The notes under the pieces are model-generated. The model did not search any database. It was not told the origin of the DNA and saw only the letters and a program-made list of their open reading frames with translations. This document shows, one piece after another, positions 33,141-41,186 of a DNA stretch of 64,000 nucleotides. This stretch comes from Streptomyces sp. NBC_01463 (lineage in GTDB: Bacteria; Actinomycetota; Actinomycetes; Streptomycetales; Streptomycetaceae). A program made the translations under genes and the position numbers. Location: positions 3,844,001-3,908,000 of the forward strand of contig CP109468.1 of assembly GCA_036227345.1 (NCBI GenBank), read 5' to 3'. Within the stretch, counting starts at the first letter, position 1. Each line of letters begins with the position of its first letter.

Positions 33141-34739
33141 TCACATCCGGAAGATGCCGAAGCCGCCGCGGGCGCCCTCGACCGGTGCGGTGTGGATGGC
33201 GGACAGGCACATCCCGAGGACGGTCCTGGTGTCGCGCGGGTCGATCACCCCGTCGTCGTACAGCCGCCCGGACAGGAACATCGGCAGGGACTCGGCCTCG
33301 ATCTGCTGCTCGACCATGGCGCGCAGTCCGGCGTCCGCCTCGTCGTCGTACGGGCGGCCCTTCGCGGCGGCCGACGCGCGGGCGACGATGGACAGCACCC
33401 CGGCCAGCTGCTGCGGCCCCATGACGGCGGACTTGCTGCTGGGCCAGGCGAACAGGAAGCGCGGGTCGTAGGCCCGGCCGCACATGCCGTAGTGCCCGGC
33501 ACCGTACGAGGCGCCCATCAGGACCGACAGGTGCGGGACCCTGGAGTTGGAGACGGCGTTGATCATCATCGCGCCGTGCTTGATGATGCCGCCCTGCTCG
33601 TACTCCTTGCCGACCATGTAGCCGGTGGTGTTGTGCAGGAACAGGAGCGGGATGTCGCGCTGGTTGGCGAGCTGGATGAACTGGGCGGCCTTCTGCGACT
33701 CCTCGCTGAACAGCACGCCCTGCGCGTTGGCGAGGATGCCGACGGGGTACCCGTGCAGCCTGGCCCAGCCGGTGACCAGGCTGGTCCCGTACAGCGGTTT
33801 GAACGTGTCGAAGTCCGAGCCGTCGACCAGCCGGGCAATGACCTCGCGCGGGTCGAACGGCACCTTCAGGTCCCCTGGCACGATGCCGAGCAGCTCGTCC
33901 TCGTCGTACTTCGGCGGTTCGGCCGGTCCCGGATCGGGCTGCGCCTTGCGCCAGTTGAGGCGGGCGACGATGCGGCGGGCCTGGCGCAGGGCGTCCTGCT
34001 CGTCGACGGCGAAGTGGTCGGCGAGGCCGGAGGTGCGGGCGTGCATCTCGGCGCCGCCGAGCGACTCGTCGTCGCTCTCCTCGCCGGTGGCCATCTTGAC
34101 CAGGGGCGGGCCGCCGAGGAAGACCTTCGACCGGTCCTTGATCATGACGGTGTGGTCGGACATCCCGGGGACGTACGCCCCGCCGGCCGTCGAGTTCCCG
34201 AAGACGACGGCCACGGTCGGGATGCCGGCGGCGGAGAGCCGGGTGAGGTCGCGGAAGAGCGCCCCGCCCGGGATGAAGATCTCCTTCTGGGAGGGCAGGT
34301 CGGCGCCTCCCGACTCCACCAGGCTGATGGTGGGCAGCCGGTTGGCGAAGGCGATCTCGTTGGCCCGCAGGGCCTTCTTCAGCGTCCAGGGGTTGGAGGC
34401 GCCGCCGCGTACGGTCGGGTCGTTGGCCGTGATCAGGCACTCCACGCCCGACACCACCCCGATCCCGGTGACGAGCGAGGCGCCGACCGCATAGTCGCTG
34501 CCCCAGGCGGCGAGCGGGGACAGCTCCAGGAACGGGGTGTCGCGGTCGACGAGCAGCTCGATCCGCTCGCGGGCCAGCAGCTTGCCGCGCGCCCGGTGCC
34601 GCTCGACGTACTTCTCGCCGCCGCCCTCCAGCGCCTTGGCGTGCGCGGCGTCCAGTTCGGCGAGCTTGCCGAGCATCGCGGAACGGTTGGCGGTGTAGTC
34701 GGGGCTCGCGGTGTCGAGCCCGGTGGGCAGGACGGTCAT
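33141..34739 (-). CDS. Acyl-CoA carboxylase beta chain (carboxyltransferase)
   Basis: 532 residues. Two crotonase-like halves are visible: LITANDPTVRGGASNPWTLKKALRANEIA and ESGGADLPSQKEIFIPGG in the first; GILANAQGVLFSEESQKAAQFIQLANQRDIPLLFLHNTTGYMVGKEYEQGG in the second. These segments are close to methylcrotonyl-CoA carboxylase (MccB/LiuB) and geranyl-CoA carboxylase (AtuC) patterns. The ATG overlaps the stop of the AtuA-like gene by 4 bp, so translation is coupled. With the alpha chain it should carboxylate a branched enoyl-CoA. Confidence 0.93.
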   Translation of the reverse strand: MTVLPTGLDTASPDYTANRSAMLGKLAELDAAHAKALEGGGEKYVERHRARGKLLARERIELLVDRDTPFLELSPLAAWGSDYAVGASLVTGIGVVSGVECLITANDPTVRGGASNPWTLKKALRANEIAFANRLPTISLVESGGADLPSQKEIFIPGGALFRDLTRLSAAGIPTVAVVFGNSTAGGAYVPGMSDHTVMIKDRSKVFLGGPPLVKMATGEESDDESLGGAEMHARTSGLADHFAVDEQDALRQARRIVARLNWRKAQPDPGPAEPPKYDEDELLGIVPGDLKVPFDPREVIARLVDGSDFDTFKPLYGTSLVTGWARLHGYPVGILANAQGVLFSEESQKAAQFIQLANQRDIPLLFLHNTTGYMVGKEYEQGGIIKHGAMMINAVSNSRVPHLSVLMGASYGAGHYGMCGRAYDPRFLFAWPSSKSAVMGPQQLAGVLSIVARASAAAKGRPYDDEADAGLRAMVEQQIEAESLPMFLSGRLYDDGVIDPRDTRTVLGMCLSAIHTAPVEGARGGFGIFRM

Positions 34740-36484
34740 GCGTGCACCTCCGGTGCGTCGGCACTGTCCAGCAGCGCCACGGGTATCTCCAGGCGGCGCG
34801 CGCGCAGCCACTCCCCCAGTGCCTTGGCCTGCGGGTCGAAGCGGTGCTGGGCGGCGACCCCTTCGCCGAGCAGCCCGTGGACGGTGAAGTTCAGGGCGCG
34901 CAGGTTCGGCAGGACCTGGCGTACGACGGTGAGCGGGGCGGTCTCCGGGAGGAGTGCGCGGAACCGCTCGACGGTCAGCTCGTGGGCCAGCCACCGCCAT
35001 GCCTCGTCGCTCCGGACCCACACCCCGACGTTGGCGTCCCCGCCCTTGTCCCCGCTGCGGGCCCCCGCGACGAGCCCGAGCGGCGCGGACCGGGTGGGCC
35101 CCGCGGCCAACGGCTCGGGCAGCGGCGGCTGTTCGGCGTCCACGAGGGGCAGCGTCCGGGCGGGCGGCTCCTGCACCTCGCGCCGCCCGTCCGGGAGCAC
35201 GGCGACGTGCGTCACGTCTCCCGCCGGTACGTACCGGGCCTCGAACACCCCGTAGGGCGCGCCCTTTCCGGGCGGGGCGGTGACGTGGAAGCCCGGGTAG
35301 CTGCCGAGGGCCAGCTCGATCGCGGCGCCGGAGAGGGCGCGCCCTACGGCGTCCGGGTCCTGGTCGCGGACGACGAGCCGGAGCAGGGCGCTCGCGGTCT
35401 CCTCGGTGCCGGCGTCGTCCCGGTCGGTACGGGCCAGCTCCCACCGCACGTCGTCCGGCTGCCGTCCGGCGCGCGCGAACGCGTCCGCGAACTGGTCCCT
35501 GACCAGCCGGGCCTTGTCCTCGATGTCGAGGCCGGTGAGGACGAAGACGACCTCGTTGCGCCAGCCGCCGAGCCGGGTGAGTCCGGCCTTGAGGGTGGGC
35601 GGCGGGGCCTCGCCGCGCACCCCGGAGATCCGGACCCGGCCGGGTCCGTCGGAAGACAGCCGTACGGTGTCGAGCCGGGCGGTGACGTCGGGGCCGGCGT
35701 ACCGGGCGCCGCCGGTCTCGTAGAGCAGCTGGGCGGTGACCGTGCCGAGGTCGACGACGCCGCCCGTGCCGTCGTGCTTGGTGATGACGGACGTCCCGTC
35801 GGCGTGGATCTCGGCGACGGGGAAGCCGGGGCGCCGGACGTCGTGGCCCCGGAAGAAGGAGTAGTTCCCGCCGGTGGCCTGGGTGCCGCACTCCAGCACG
35901 TGGCCGGCGACGACGGCTCCGGCGAGCGCGTCGTGGTCCTCGGGGCCCCAGCCGAAGCGGGCGGCGGCGGGTCCGGTGACGAGGGCGGCGTCGGTGACCC
36001 GGCCGGTGACCACGACGTCGGCACCGGCCCGCAGACAGGCGGCGATGCCCGCGCCGCCGAGGTAGGCGTTGGCGGTGAGGTACCCGTCGGGTACGGGGAT
36101 GCTGTCGCCCTCGACGTGGGCGACGCGCACGGGCACACCGACCTTGCCGGCCAGCTCCCGCACCGCGTCGGCCAGTCCGGCCGGGTTGAGCCCGCCGGCG
36201 TTGGTGACGATCCGCACCCCGCGCTCGTGGGCGAGCCCGAGCCCCTCCTCCAGCTGGCGCAGGAAGGTGGTGGCGTAGCCGCGCGAGGGGTCCTTGAGCC
36301 GGCTGCGGCCGAGGATGAGCATGGTGAGCTCGGCGAGATAGTCACCGGTGAGGACGTCGAGCGGGCCGCCGGTGAGCATCTCGCGCACGGCGTCGAAGCG
36401 GTCGCCGTAGAACCCGGAGGCGTTGCCGATCCGCAGCGGCGGGGCGGCGTTCACGGGCGGCTTGGCGGCGGGCGGCGCGGTCAT
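34736..36484 (-). CDS. AtuA-like protein (DUF1446 plus C-terminal AtuA-like domain)
   Basis: 582 residues. The N-terminal DUF1446 region begins LRIGNASGFYGDRFDAVREML and includes VRIVTNAGGLNPAGLADAVREL and VVVTGRVTDAALVTGPAAARFGW. The C-terminal ~110 residues (GLVAGARSGDKGGDANVGVWVRSDEAWRWL) match the small AtuA-associated ferredoxin-fold domain. AtuA is essential for acyclic terpene use in Pseudomonas but its reaction is unknown. Both start and stop overlap neighbouring genes by 4 bp. Its presence argues that the operon is more than a plain leucine pathway. Confidence 0.88.
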   Translation of the reverse strand: MTAPPAAKPPVNAAPPLRIGNASGFYGDRFDAVREMLTGGPLDVLTGDYLAELTMLILGRSRLKDPSRGYATTFLRQLEEGLGLAHERGVRIVTNAGGLNPAGLADAVRELAGKVGVPVRVAHVEGDSIPVPDGYLTANAYLGGAGIAACLRAGADVVVTGRVTDAALVTGPAAARFGWGPEDHDALAGAVVAGHVLECGTQATGGNYSFFRGHDVRRPGFPVAEIHADGTSVITKHDGTGGVVDLGTVTAQLLYETGGARYAGPDVTARLDTVRLSSDGPGRVRISGVRGEAPPPTLKAGLTRLGGWRNEVVFVLTGLDIEDKARLVRDQFADAFARAGRQPDDVRWELARTDRDDAGTEETASALLRLVVRDQDPDAVGRALSGAAIELALGSYPGFHVTAPPGKGAPYGVFEARYVPAGDVTHVAVLPDGRREVQEPPARTLPLVDAEQPPLPEPLAAGPTRSAPLGLVAGARSGDKGGDANVGVWVRSDEAWRWLAHELTVERFRALLPETAPLTVVRQVLPNLRALNFTVHGLLGEGVAAQHRFDPQAKALGEWLRARRLEIPVALLDSADAPEVHA

Positions 36485-37275
36485 CGGTCCGCCTTCGGCG
36501 CCCGCCCTGTTCCGGCGGGCCCGGCGAAGGCCTGCGCGATGTCCAGCCAGGCGTCGGCGTCGGCGCCCTCGGCCCGGACGGCGAGGTCGTCGCGGTGGGC
36601 GCGCTGGGTGACGAGCAGGCAGAAGTCGTGGAGGGGGCCGGTGACCCGCTGGGCGGCGTCCTCGGGCCCGAAGACGACCGGATCGCCGTCGGGCGCGCCC
36701 AGTTCCACCCGGAACTCCTCGGTGGGCGCCTGGATCCCCCGTACGAGGAAGGCGTAGTCGCGGGCCCGCACCCCGATCCGTGCGACGTGCCGCAGCCGGG
36801 CGGTGGGGGTGCGGGTGACGCCCAGCGCGTCGGCGACGTCCTGGCCGTGCGCCCAGGTCTCCATGAGCCGCCCGGTCGCCATGGAGGCGACGCTCATGGG
36901 CGGCCCGTACCAGGGGAACCGGGTCCCGGCGGGCGCCGCCCGCAGTGCGTCCTGGAGGCGGGCGCGGCCGGTGCGCCAGCGGACGAGCAGCGCGTCCGGG
37001 GCGTACGCCGTGACGACCTCGTCCGCGGCCCGGTCGACGAAGCCCTCGGGGTCCTTCATCGCCCTGGCCACCTCGTCGCCGAACCGTTCGGGCTCGGTGA
37101 CGGAGAGCAGCGCGACCTCGTCGGTCCAGCTCAGATGGGCCACCTGATGGGCGACCGTCCACCCTGCGGCCGGGGTCGCCCCCGCCCACTGCCGGGCGTT
37201 CAACCCGGCGACGAGCAGGTCGAGTTCCTCGCTCTCGCTGCGCAGATCATCGAGCACGGCTGAGGCATCGGACAC
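36481..37275 (-). CDS. DinB-like TIGR03084-type protein, first gene of the catabolic operon
   Basis: 264 residues from the GTG at 37275, with GAGGGGAG upstream. The motif AAGWTVAHQVAHLSWTDEVALL and WAHGQDVADALGV provide conserved histidines of the mycothiol-dependent maleylpyruvate isomerase/DinB fold that bind a metal. I recognise it as the TIGR03084 family, whose reaction is unknown. It is first in the leftward operon, overlaps the AtuA-like gene (ATGA) and is preceded by the CAAGC/GCTTG palindrome. A thiol-dependent accessory role is possible but unproven. Confidence 0.82.
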   Translation of the reverse strand: MSDASAVLDDLRSESEELDLLVAGLNARQWAGATPAAGWTVAHQVAHLSWTDEVALLSVTEPERFGDEVARAMKDPEGFVDRAADEVVTAYAPDALLVRWRTGRARLQDALRAAPAGTRFPWYGPPMSVASMATGRLMETWAHGQDVADALGVTRTPTARLRHVARIGVRARDYAFLVRGIQAPTEEFRVELGAPDGDPVVFGPEDAAQRVTGPLHDFCLLVTQRAHRDDLAVRAEGADADAWLDIAQAFAGPAGTGRAPKADR

Positions 37276-37337
37276 GGTGCGCTCCCCTCGGGGCGTGGCG
37301 GTGTGCCCCGGAGCCTGCCAGGGGGAGGATAAACAAT

Positions 37338-37349
37338 CAAGCACGCTTG
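37338..37349. promoter_or_regulatory. Candidate operator of the catabolic operon
   Basis: CAAGC-AC-GCTTG, a perfect inverted repeat in an AT-rich patch (ACAATCAAGCACGCTTGCAT) 62 bp upstream of the first gene of the operon. The shape resembles operators of TetR regulators of acyl-CoA metabolism. The probable regulator gene is at the far end of the operon (26978-27556). Confidence 0.65.
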
Positions 37350-37439
37350 CATGATTTTCTGAGCGCAGGACGGCCCGGAGTGCGGGGCGCGGGTGGAGGG
37401 TGAGGGTCCGCGCCCCGGGGACCGGGCGTCCCCGCCCGG

Positions 37440-37958
37440 CTACTGCCCCTTCGACGCCGCCTCGGCCATCTTCGCCGTGGTGCTGGCACCGTCCAGCGCC
37501 TCGCGGATGATGTCGGCGTGGCCGCTGTGGTGGGCGATCTCGCGGAAGATGTGCCACAGGACGCGGCGGACCGTCCAGACGACGGGCTCCGGGGGCGACC
37601 ACGGGTACGCCGGCAGTGTGACCTCGCGGTCGAGGTCGGCCTCCTCGCGCACCGTACGGTCGAAGTCGGCCGCCGCCGCGTGGAAGGCCTCCAGCAGCTC
37701 GGGCAGGGTCTCCACGTCGGTCATCCGGTTGCCGTCGGGGTCGAGGTCCGCCCAGTCCACCGCGGCCGGGGCGGTGCCGTCGATCACGTCCAGCCAGCTG
37801 CGCTGGACGAGGCCGAGGTGCTTGAGCAGACCGCCGAGCGTCAGCTCGCTCACGGTCGTGCGGGCGCGGGCCTGCGTGTCGTCGAGCCGCTCCACGGTGA
37901 AGAGAAAGTTGGTGCGCTGGTCGGTCACGAGGGCGAGCAGATCGTCGCGTTCCGGCAT
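37440..37958 (-). CDS. DinB-family protein (DUF664-like)
   Basis: 172 residues; the ATG at 37958 has GGAGG directly upstream. The four-helix DinB fold is suggested by TVSELTLGGLLKHLGLVQRSWL, TVRRVLWHIFREIAHHSGHADIIREAL, with the conserved H...HxxxH metal-binding pattern (HLGL, EIAHHSGHAD). The IS element is inserted 36 bp upstream of its start codon, between the ribosome site and whatever promoter it had, so expression may now depend on the IS. Confidence 0.85.
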   Translation of the reverse strand: MPERDDLLALVTDQRTNFLFTVERLDDTQARARTTVSELTLGGLLKHLGLVQRSWLDVIDGTAPAAVDWADLDPDGNRMTDVETLPELLEAFHAAAADFDRTVREEADLDREVTLPAYPWSPPEPVVWTVRRVLWHIFREIAHHSGHADIIREALDGASTTAKMAEAASKGQ

Positions 37959-37969
37959 GTGTTCCTCCA

Positions 37970-37990
37970 GGGTGGTCTTCGCGACCACCC
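37970..37990. promoter_or_regulatory. Perfect 8-bp inverted repeat at the IS target
   Basis: GGGTGGTC-TTCGC-GACCACCC lies directly before the CTAG target duplication of the IS element and just upstream of the DinB ribosome site. It could be an operator or a hairpin that attracted the transposase. Confidence 0.5.
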
Positions 37991-37993
37991 TAG

Positions 37994-38995
37994 GCACTGT
38001 TTCTCGGATCTCCTGACGTGCGTGGGGTGTTGGGGTCAGGCTGTGTGTATGGGACGTGGTGATCTGACGAATGCGGAGTGGTACCGGCTGGAGTCGTTCT
38101 TGCCTCCTGGTGGGGCCCGCGGGGGCCGGTGGAGTGACCACCGTCGGGTGATCAACGGGGTGCTCTACCGGGTCCGGACGGGCGTGCAGTGGAGGGATCT
38201 ACCGGAGCGGTTCGGGCCGTGGGAGACCGTCTACAAACGCCATCGCCGCTGGTCAGCGGATGGAACTTGGACGATGCTGCTGTCGCGGATCCAGGCGGCC
38301 GAGGACGCCGCGGGCCAGATCGACTGGGACGTCTCAGTGGACTCGACAGCTGTGCGGGCCCACCAGCACGCCGCCGGCGCGCGCAAGGCGACGGCGGTCG
38401 CGGCCCCTCAAAAGGGGATCGCTGGGGGGACGAAACAGGTCGATCCGGTGTTGAGGAATCTGACGGTCCGGCTGGAGGAAGTGGTCAGATCGGCGAGTGT
38501 CTGGGACGTTCCCGCGGCGGATTCACCACCAAGATCCACCTTGCCGCCGACGGGCGATGCCGGCCCCTCGCCCTTGTCCTGACACCCGGACACTACGGTG
38601 ACGGCCCCCAGTTCGAGCGAGTGCTGGAGCAGGTCTCCGTGCCCCGCATCGGAGTCGGCCGCCCCCGGACTCGGCCCGACCATGTCCTGGCGGACAAGGC
38701 CTACACCTCTCGAAAGAACCGCCGTTACCTGCGGCGACGCGGCATCCGGCACACCATCCCCGAACGCCTAGACCAGCAGAGACACCGTAAGAATCGCGGT
38801 TCCCGAGGCGGCCGTCCCACCGGTTTCGACAGCGAGCGATACAAGAAGCGCAACACCGTCGAACGCGCAATCAACCGCCTGAAAGGCTTCCGCGCCGTCG
38901 CCACCCGCTACGAGAAACGCGCCTACATCTACCTCGGCACCGTCACCCTCGCAGCCCTCGTCATCTGGCTCAGAGCATGATCCGAGAAACAGTGC
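37994..38995 (+). mobile_element. IS5-family insertion sequence, 1002 bp, apparently complete
   Basis: Perfect 17-bp terminal inverted repeats (GCACTGTTTCTCGGATC at 37994-38010, its complement at 38979-38995) flanked by a 4-bp direct repeat CTAG (37990-37993 and 38996-38999), the target duplication expected for IS5-group elements. The ends would be 18-bp repeats if the palindromic G/C of the target is counted. Inside are two overlapping transposase frames. Codon use and GC are lower than in the neighbours. Sharp ends and exact repeats suggest a fairly recent insertion. Confidence 0.92.
38049..38980 (+). CDS. IS5-family transposase in two frames, probable -1 frameshift
   Basis: Frame A starts at the ATG at 38049 and reads LTNAEWYRLESFLPPGGARGG...YRVRTGVQWRDLPERFGPWETVY with the first catalytic Asp in DVSVDSTAVRAH; it would stop at 38582. 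Frame B (-1), open from 38189, carries LGRSRGGFTTKIHLAADGRCRPLA, the second Asp in VLADKAYTSRK and the Glu in NTVERAINRLKGFRAVATRYEK. The likely shift site is the run CAAAAGGGG at 38409-38417, since the fused reading there joins the halves without loss. Both DDE halves look intact, giving a product of about 310 residues. A point deletion instead of programmed shifting cannot be excluded. Confidence 0.85.
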
Positions 38996-39063
38996 CTAGG
39001 ATCGGGATCCGGGCCGCGCAGGGCGAACGGGATCACCCGCCCGCGCCCGCGCCGGGTCCGCCG

Positions 39064-40014
39064 TCACTTCTTCCGGGCGCCCCGCACCTGACTGCGTACG
39101 GCCCCCATGCTCGCCCCGATGACCAGCGCGATGGCCAGGGCGTCCGTCGTGGAGAGGGCCTGGTCGAGGATGAGGAAGCCGGCCGTGGCCGCGATCGCGG
39201 GCTCCAGGCTCATCAGGATCGCGAAGGTGGGCGCGGGCAGCCGGCGCAGCGCCATGAGTTCGAGGGTGTACGGGAGGACGGAGCTCAGCAGGGCGACGGC
39301 CGCGCCCAGCCCGAGCGTGGACGGGACCAGGAGCTTCGAGCCGGACTCCATGATGCCGAGCGGCAGCGAGAGGACGGCGGCCACCACCATCGCGAGGGCC
39401 AGTCCGTCGGCCTGCGGGAAGCGGCGTCCGGTGCGGGCGCTGAAGATGATGTACGTCGCCCACATGACACCGGCGCCGAGCGCGTAGGCGGCGCCCACCG
39501 GATCGAGCCGGTCGAACCCCCCGCCGCTCAGCAGGAGCACCCCGCCCAGCGCGAGGCCGGCCCAGACGACGTTGACGAGCCGGCGCGACGCGAACACCGA
39601 GAGGGCGAGCGGGCCCAGCACCTCCAGGGTGACGGCGGCGCCCAGCGGGATGCGGTCGGCGGCCTGGTAGAAGAGCGTGTTCATGCCGCCCATGGCGAGG
39701 CCGAAGGCCAGCACCGTGCCCCAGTCGGCGCGCGAGTGGCCGCGCAGCTTCGGGCGGCAGACGACGAGCAGGACGAGCGCGGCCGCGGCGAGGCGCAGCG
39801 TGACGACGCCGAGCGCACCGGCCTTCGGCATGAGGAGCACCGCGACGGCGGAGCCGAACTGGACGGAGAGCCCGCCCGCGACCACCAGCGCGACCGGGGC
39901 GAGCGCCGCCCCGCGCCGTCCGCCGGCGGGGCCGCCCTGTTCACCGAGGGCGGTGACCGCCTCGGGGACGGAGACTGCGGCGGCCGGCTCTGCGGCGGTG
40001 CCCTGGTCGTTCAC
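39064..40014 (-). CDS. EamA/RhtA-type exporter
   Basis: 316 residues from the GTG at 40014, with ten predicted membrane helices in two EamA repeats (for example VALVVAGGLSVQFGSAVAVLL, AGLALGGVLLLSG, ALAMVVAAVLSLPLG). Motifs RIPLGAAVTLEVLGPLAL and LSSVLPYTLELMALRRLPAPTFAILMSLEPAIAATAGFL are those of RhtA-like amino-acid exporters. It diverges from a LysR gene with a palindrome between them, a common exporter/regulator arrangement. The substrate is probably an amino acid or analogue. Confidence 0.9.
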   Translation of the reverse strand: MNDQGTAAEPAAAVSVPEAVTALGEQGGPAGGRRGAALAPVALVVAGGLSVQFGSAVAVLLMPKAGALGVVTLRLAAAALVLLVVCRPKLRGHSRADWGTVLAFGLAMGGMNTLFYQAADRIPLGAAVTLEVLGPLALSVFASRRLVNVVWAGLALGGVLLLSGGGFDRLDPVGAAYALGAGVMWATYIIFSARTGRRFPQADGLALAMVVAAVLSLPLGIMESGSKLLVPSTLGLGAAVALLSSVLPYTLELMALRRLPAPTFAILMSLEPAIAATAGFLILDQALSTTDALAIALVIGASMGAVRSQVRGARKK

Positions 40015-40069
40015 CTGTGGCCTGTCCTTCTGGGTTCGGAGGTAACGGTCATGAAGCTGGTCCGAGAAT

Positions 40070-40093
40070 GGCAGTCCACTACAGTGCACTGCC
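40070..40093. promoter_or_regulatory. Palindrome between the EamA and LysR genes
   Basis: GGCAGTCCACT-AC-AGTGCACTGCC, 11-bp arms with one mismatch. It overlaps the likely promoter of the exporter gene and is the best candidate LysR binding site. Confidence 0.6.
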
Positions 40094-40197
40094 CAATTGA
40101 AGATACTGCACTCGCACACCGCAGCACATCTCTCCACCGTAGGGACCTGCGCGCGGCGCGTGAAATACCGATTGGGCTCCCGTTATGCTCCACACGC

Positions 40198-41109
40198 ATG
40201 AGCACGGTACCGAGCACGGGCCCATCCGCCGGGAACACCGGCCGCGCCGTCGAGATCCGCCATCTCCGCGCCTTCCTCGCCGTCGCGGACGAGTCGAGCG
40301 TCACCCGGGCCGCGGCCAGGCTCCGGCTCACCCAGCCCGCCGTGTCCCGGACCCTGGCCGCCCTGGAACGCCACCTCGGCATCCGCCTCGTCGACCGCTC
40401 CACCCACCACCTGGCCCTCACCCCCGAGGGCGTCGCCTTCCGCGACCGGGCGGCCACTGCCGTCGCCGCGTTCGACGCGGCCCTCGACCCCGGGGACCTG
40501 CGCCGGCGGCCGCTGCGACTCGGACACGCCTGGTCCGCGTTCGGCCGGCACACCACACCGCTGCTCCGCAGCTGGCAGGAGCGCTTTCCGCGGACCCCGC
40601 TGGAACTGCGCCGCATCGACGACCGCACCGCGGGACTCACCCGGGGCGAGGTCGACGCGGCGCTGCTGCGCGGCCCGGTCGAGACACCCGGGCTCGTCAC
40701 GGAGGTGCTGTACGAGGAGGAGCGGGTGGCGGCCGTGGCGGCGGACGGCCCGCTCGCCTCCCGCGCCACGCTCCGGCTGGCCGATCTGGCGACCGGCACC
40801 GTCGTCCTGAACACCGTCTCCGGCACCACCACCCCCGATCTGTGGCCGCCGTCCGCCCGCCCCGCCGCCACCCTGACCGTGGCCAACACCGACGACTGGC
40901 TGACCGCCATCGCGGCGGGGCGCGGCACCGGGGTCTCGGCCGCGTCCACGGCGACCATGCACCCGCACGCCGGGGTCACCTACCGCCCGCTCGTGGACGC
41001 CCCGCCCCTCCCGGTGCTGCTCGCCCGCCGCGACGCACCCGGCCATCCGGCGCTCGCCGACCTCGCCGCACTGGCCCGCGAGATCGTGGCGCGGGACGCC
41101 GGGGAATGA
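40198..41109 (+). CDS. LysR-family transcriptional regulator
   Basis: 303 residues. The N-terminal winged HTH is typical: IRHLRAFLAVADESSVTRAAARLRLTQPAVSRTLAALERHLGIRLVDRS. A substrate-binding domain follows (RRRPLRLGHAWSAFGRHTTPLLRSW). Starting from the ATG at 40198 puts about 17 linker residues before the HTH. It probably controls the divergent EamA exporter. Confidence 0.92.
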   Translation: MSTVPSTGPSAGNTGRAVEIRHLRAFLAVADESSVTRAAARLRLTQPAVSRTLAALERHLGIRLVDRSTHHLALTPEGVAFRDRAATAVAAFDAALDPGDLRRRPLRLGHAWSAFGRHTTPLLRSWQERFPRTPLELRRIDDRTAGLTRGEVDAALLRGPVETPGLVTEVLYEEERVAAVAADGPLASRATLRLADLATGTVVLNTVSGTTTPDLWPPSARPAATLTVANTDDWLTAIAAGRGTGVSAASTATMHPHAGVTYRPLVDAPPLPVLLARRDAPGHPALADLAALAREIVARDAGE

Positions 41110-41186
41110 GGGAATTTCCCGGCACAGGTGTGCAGTTGGGGTCCAGTGGAACAGGCGCGAGGGCCGCGCGGAACAGGGGGGAAGTC

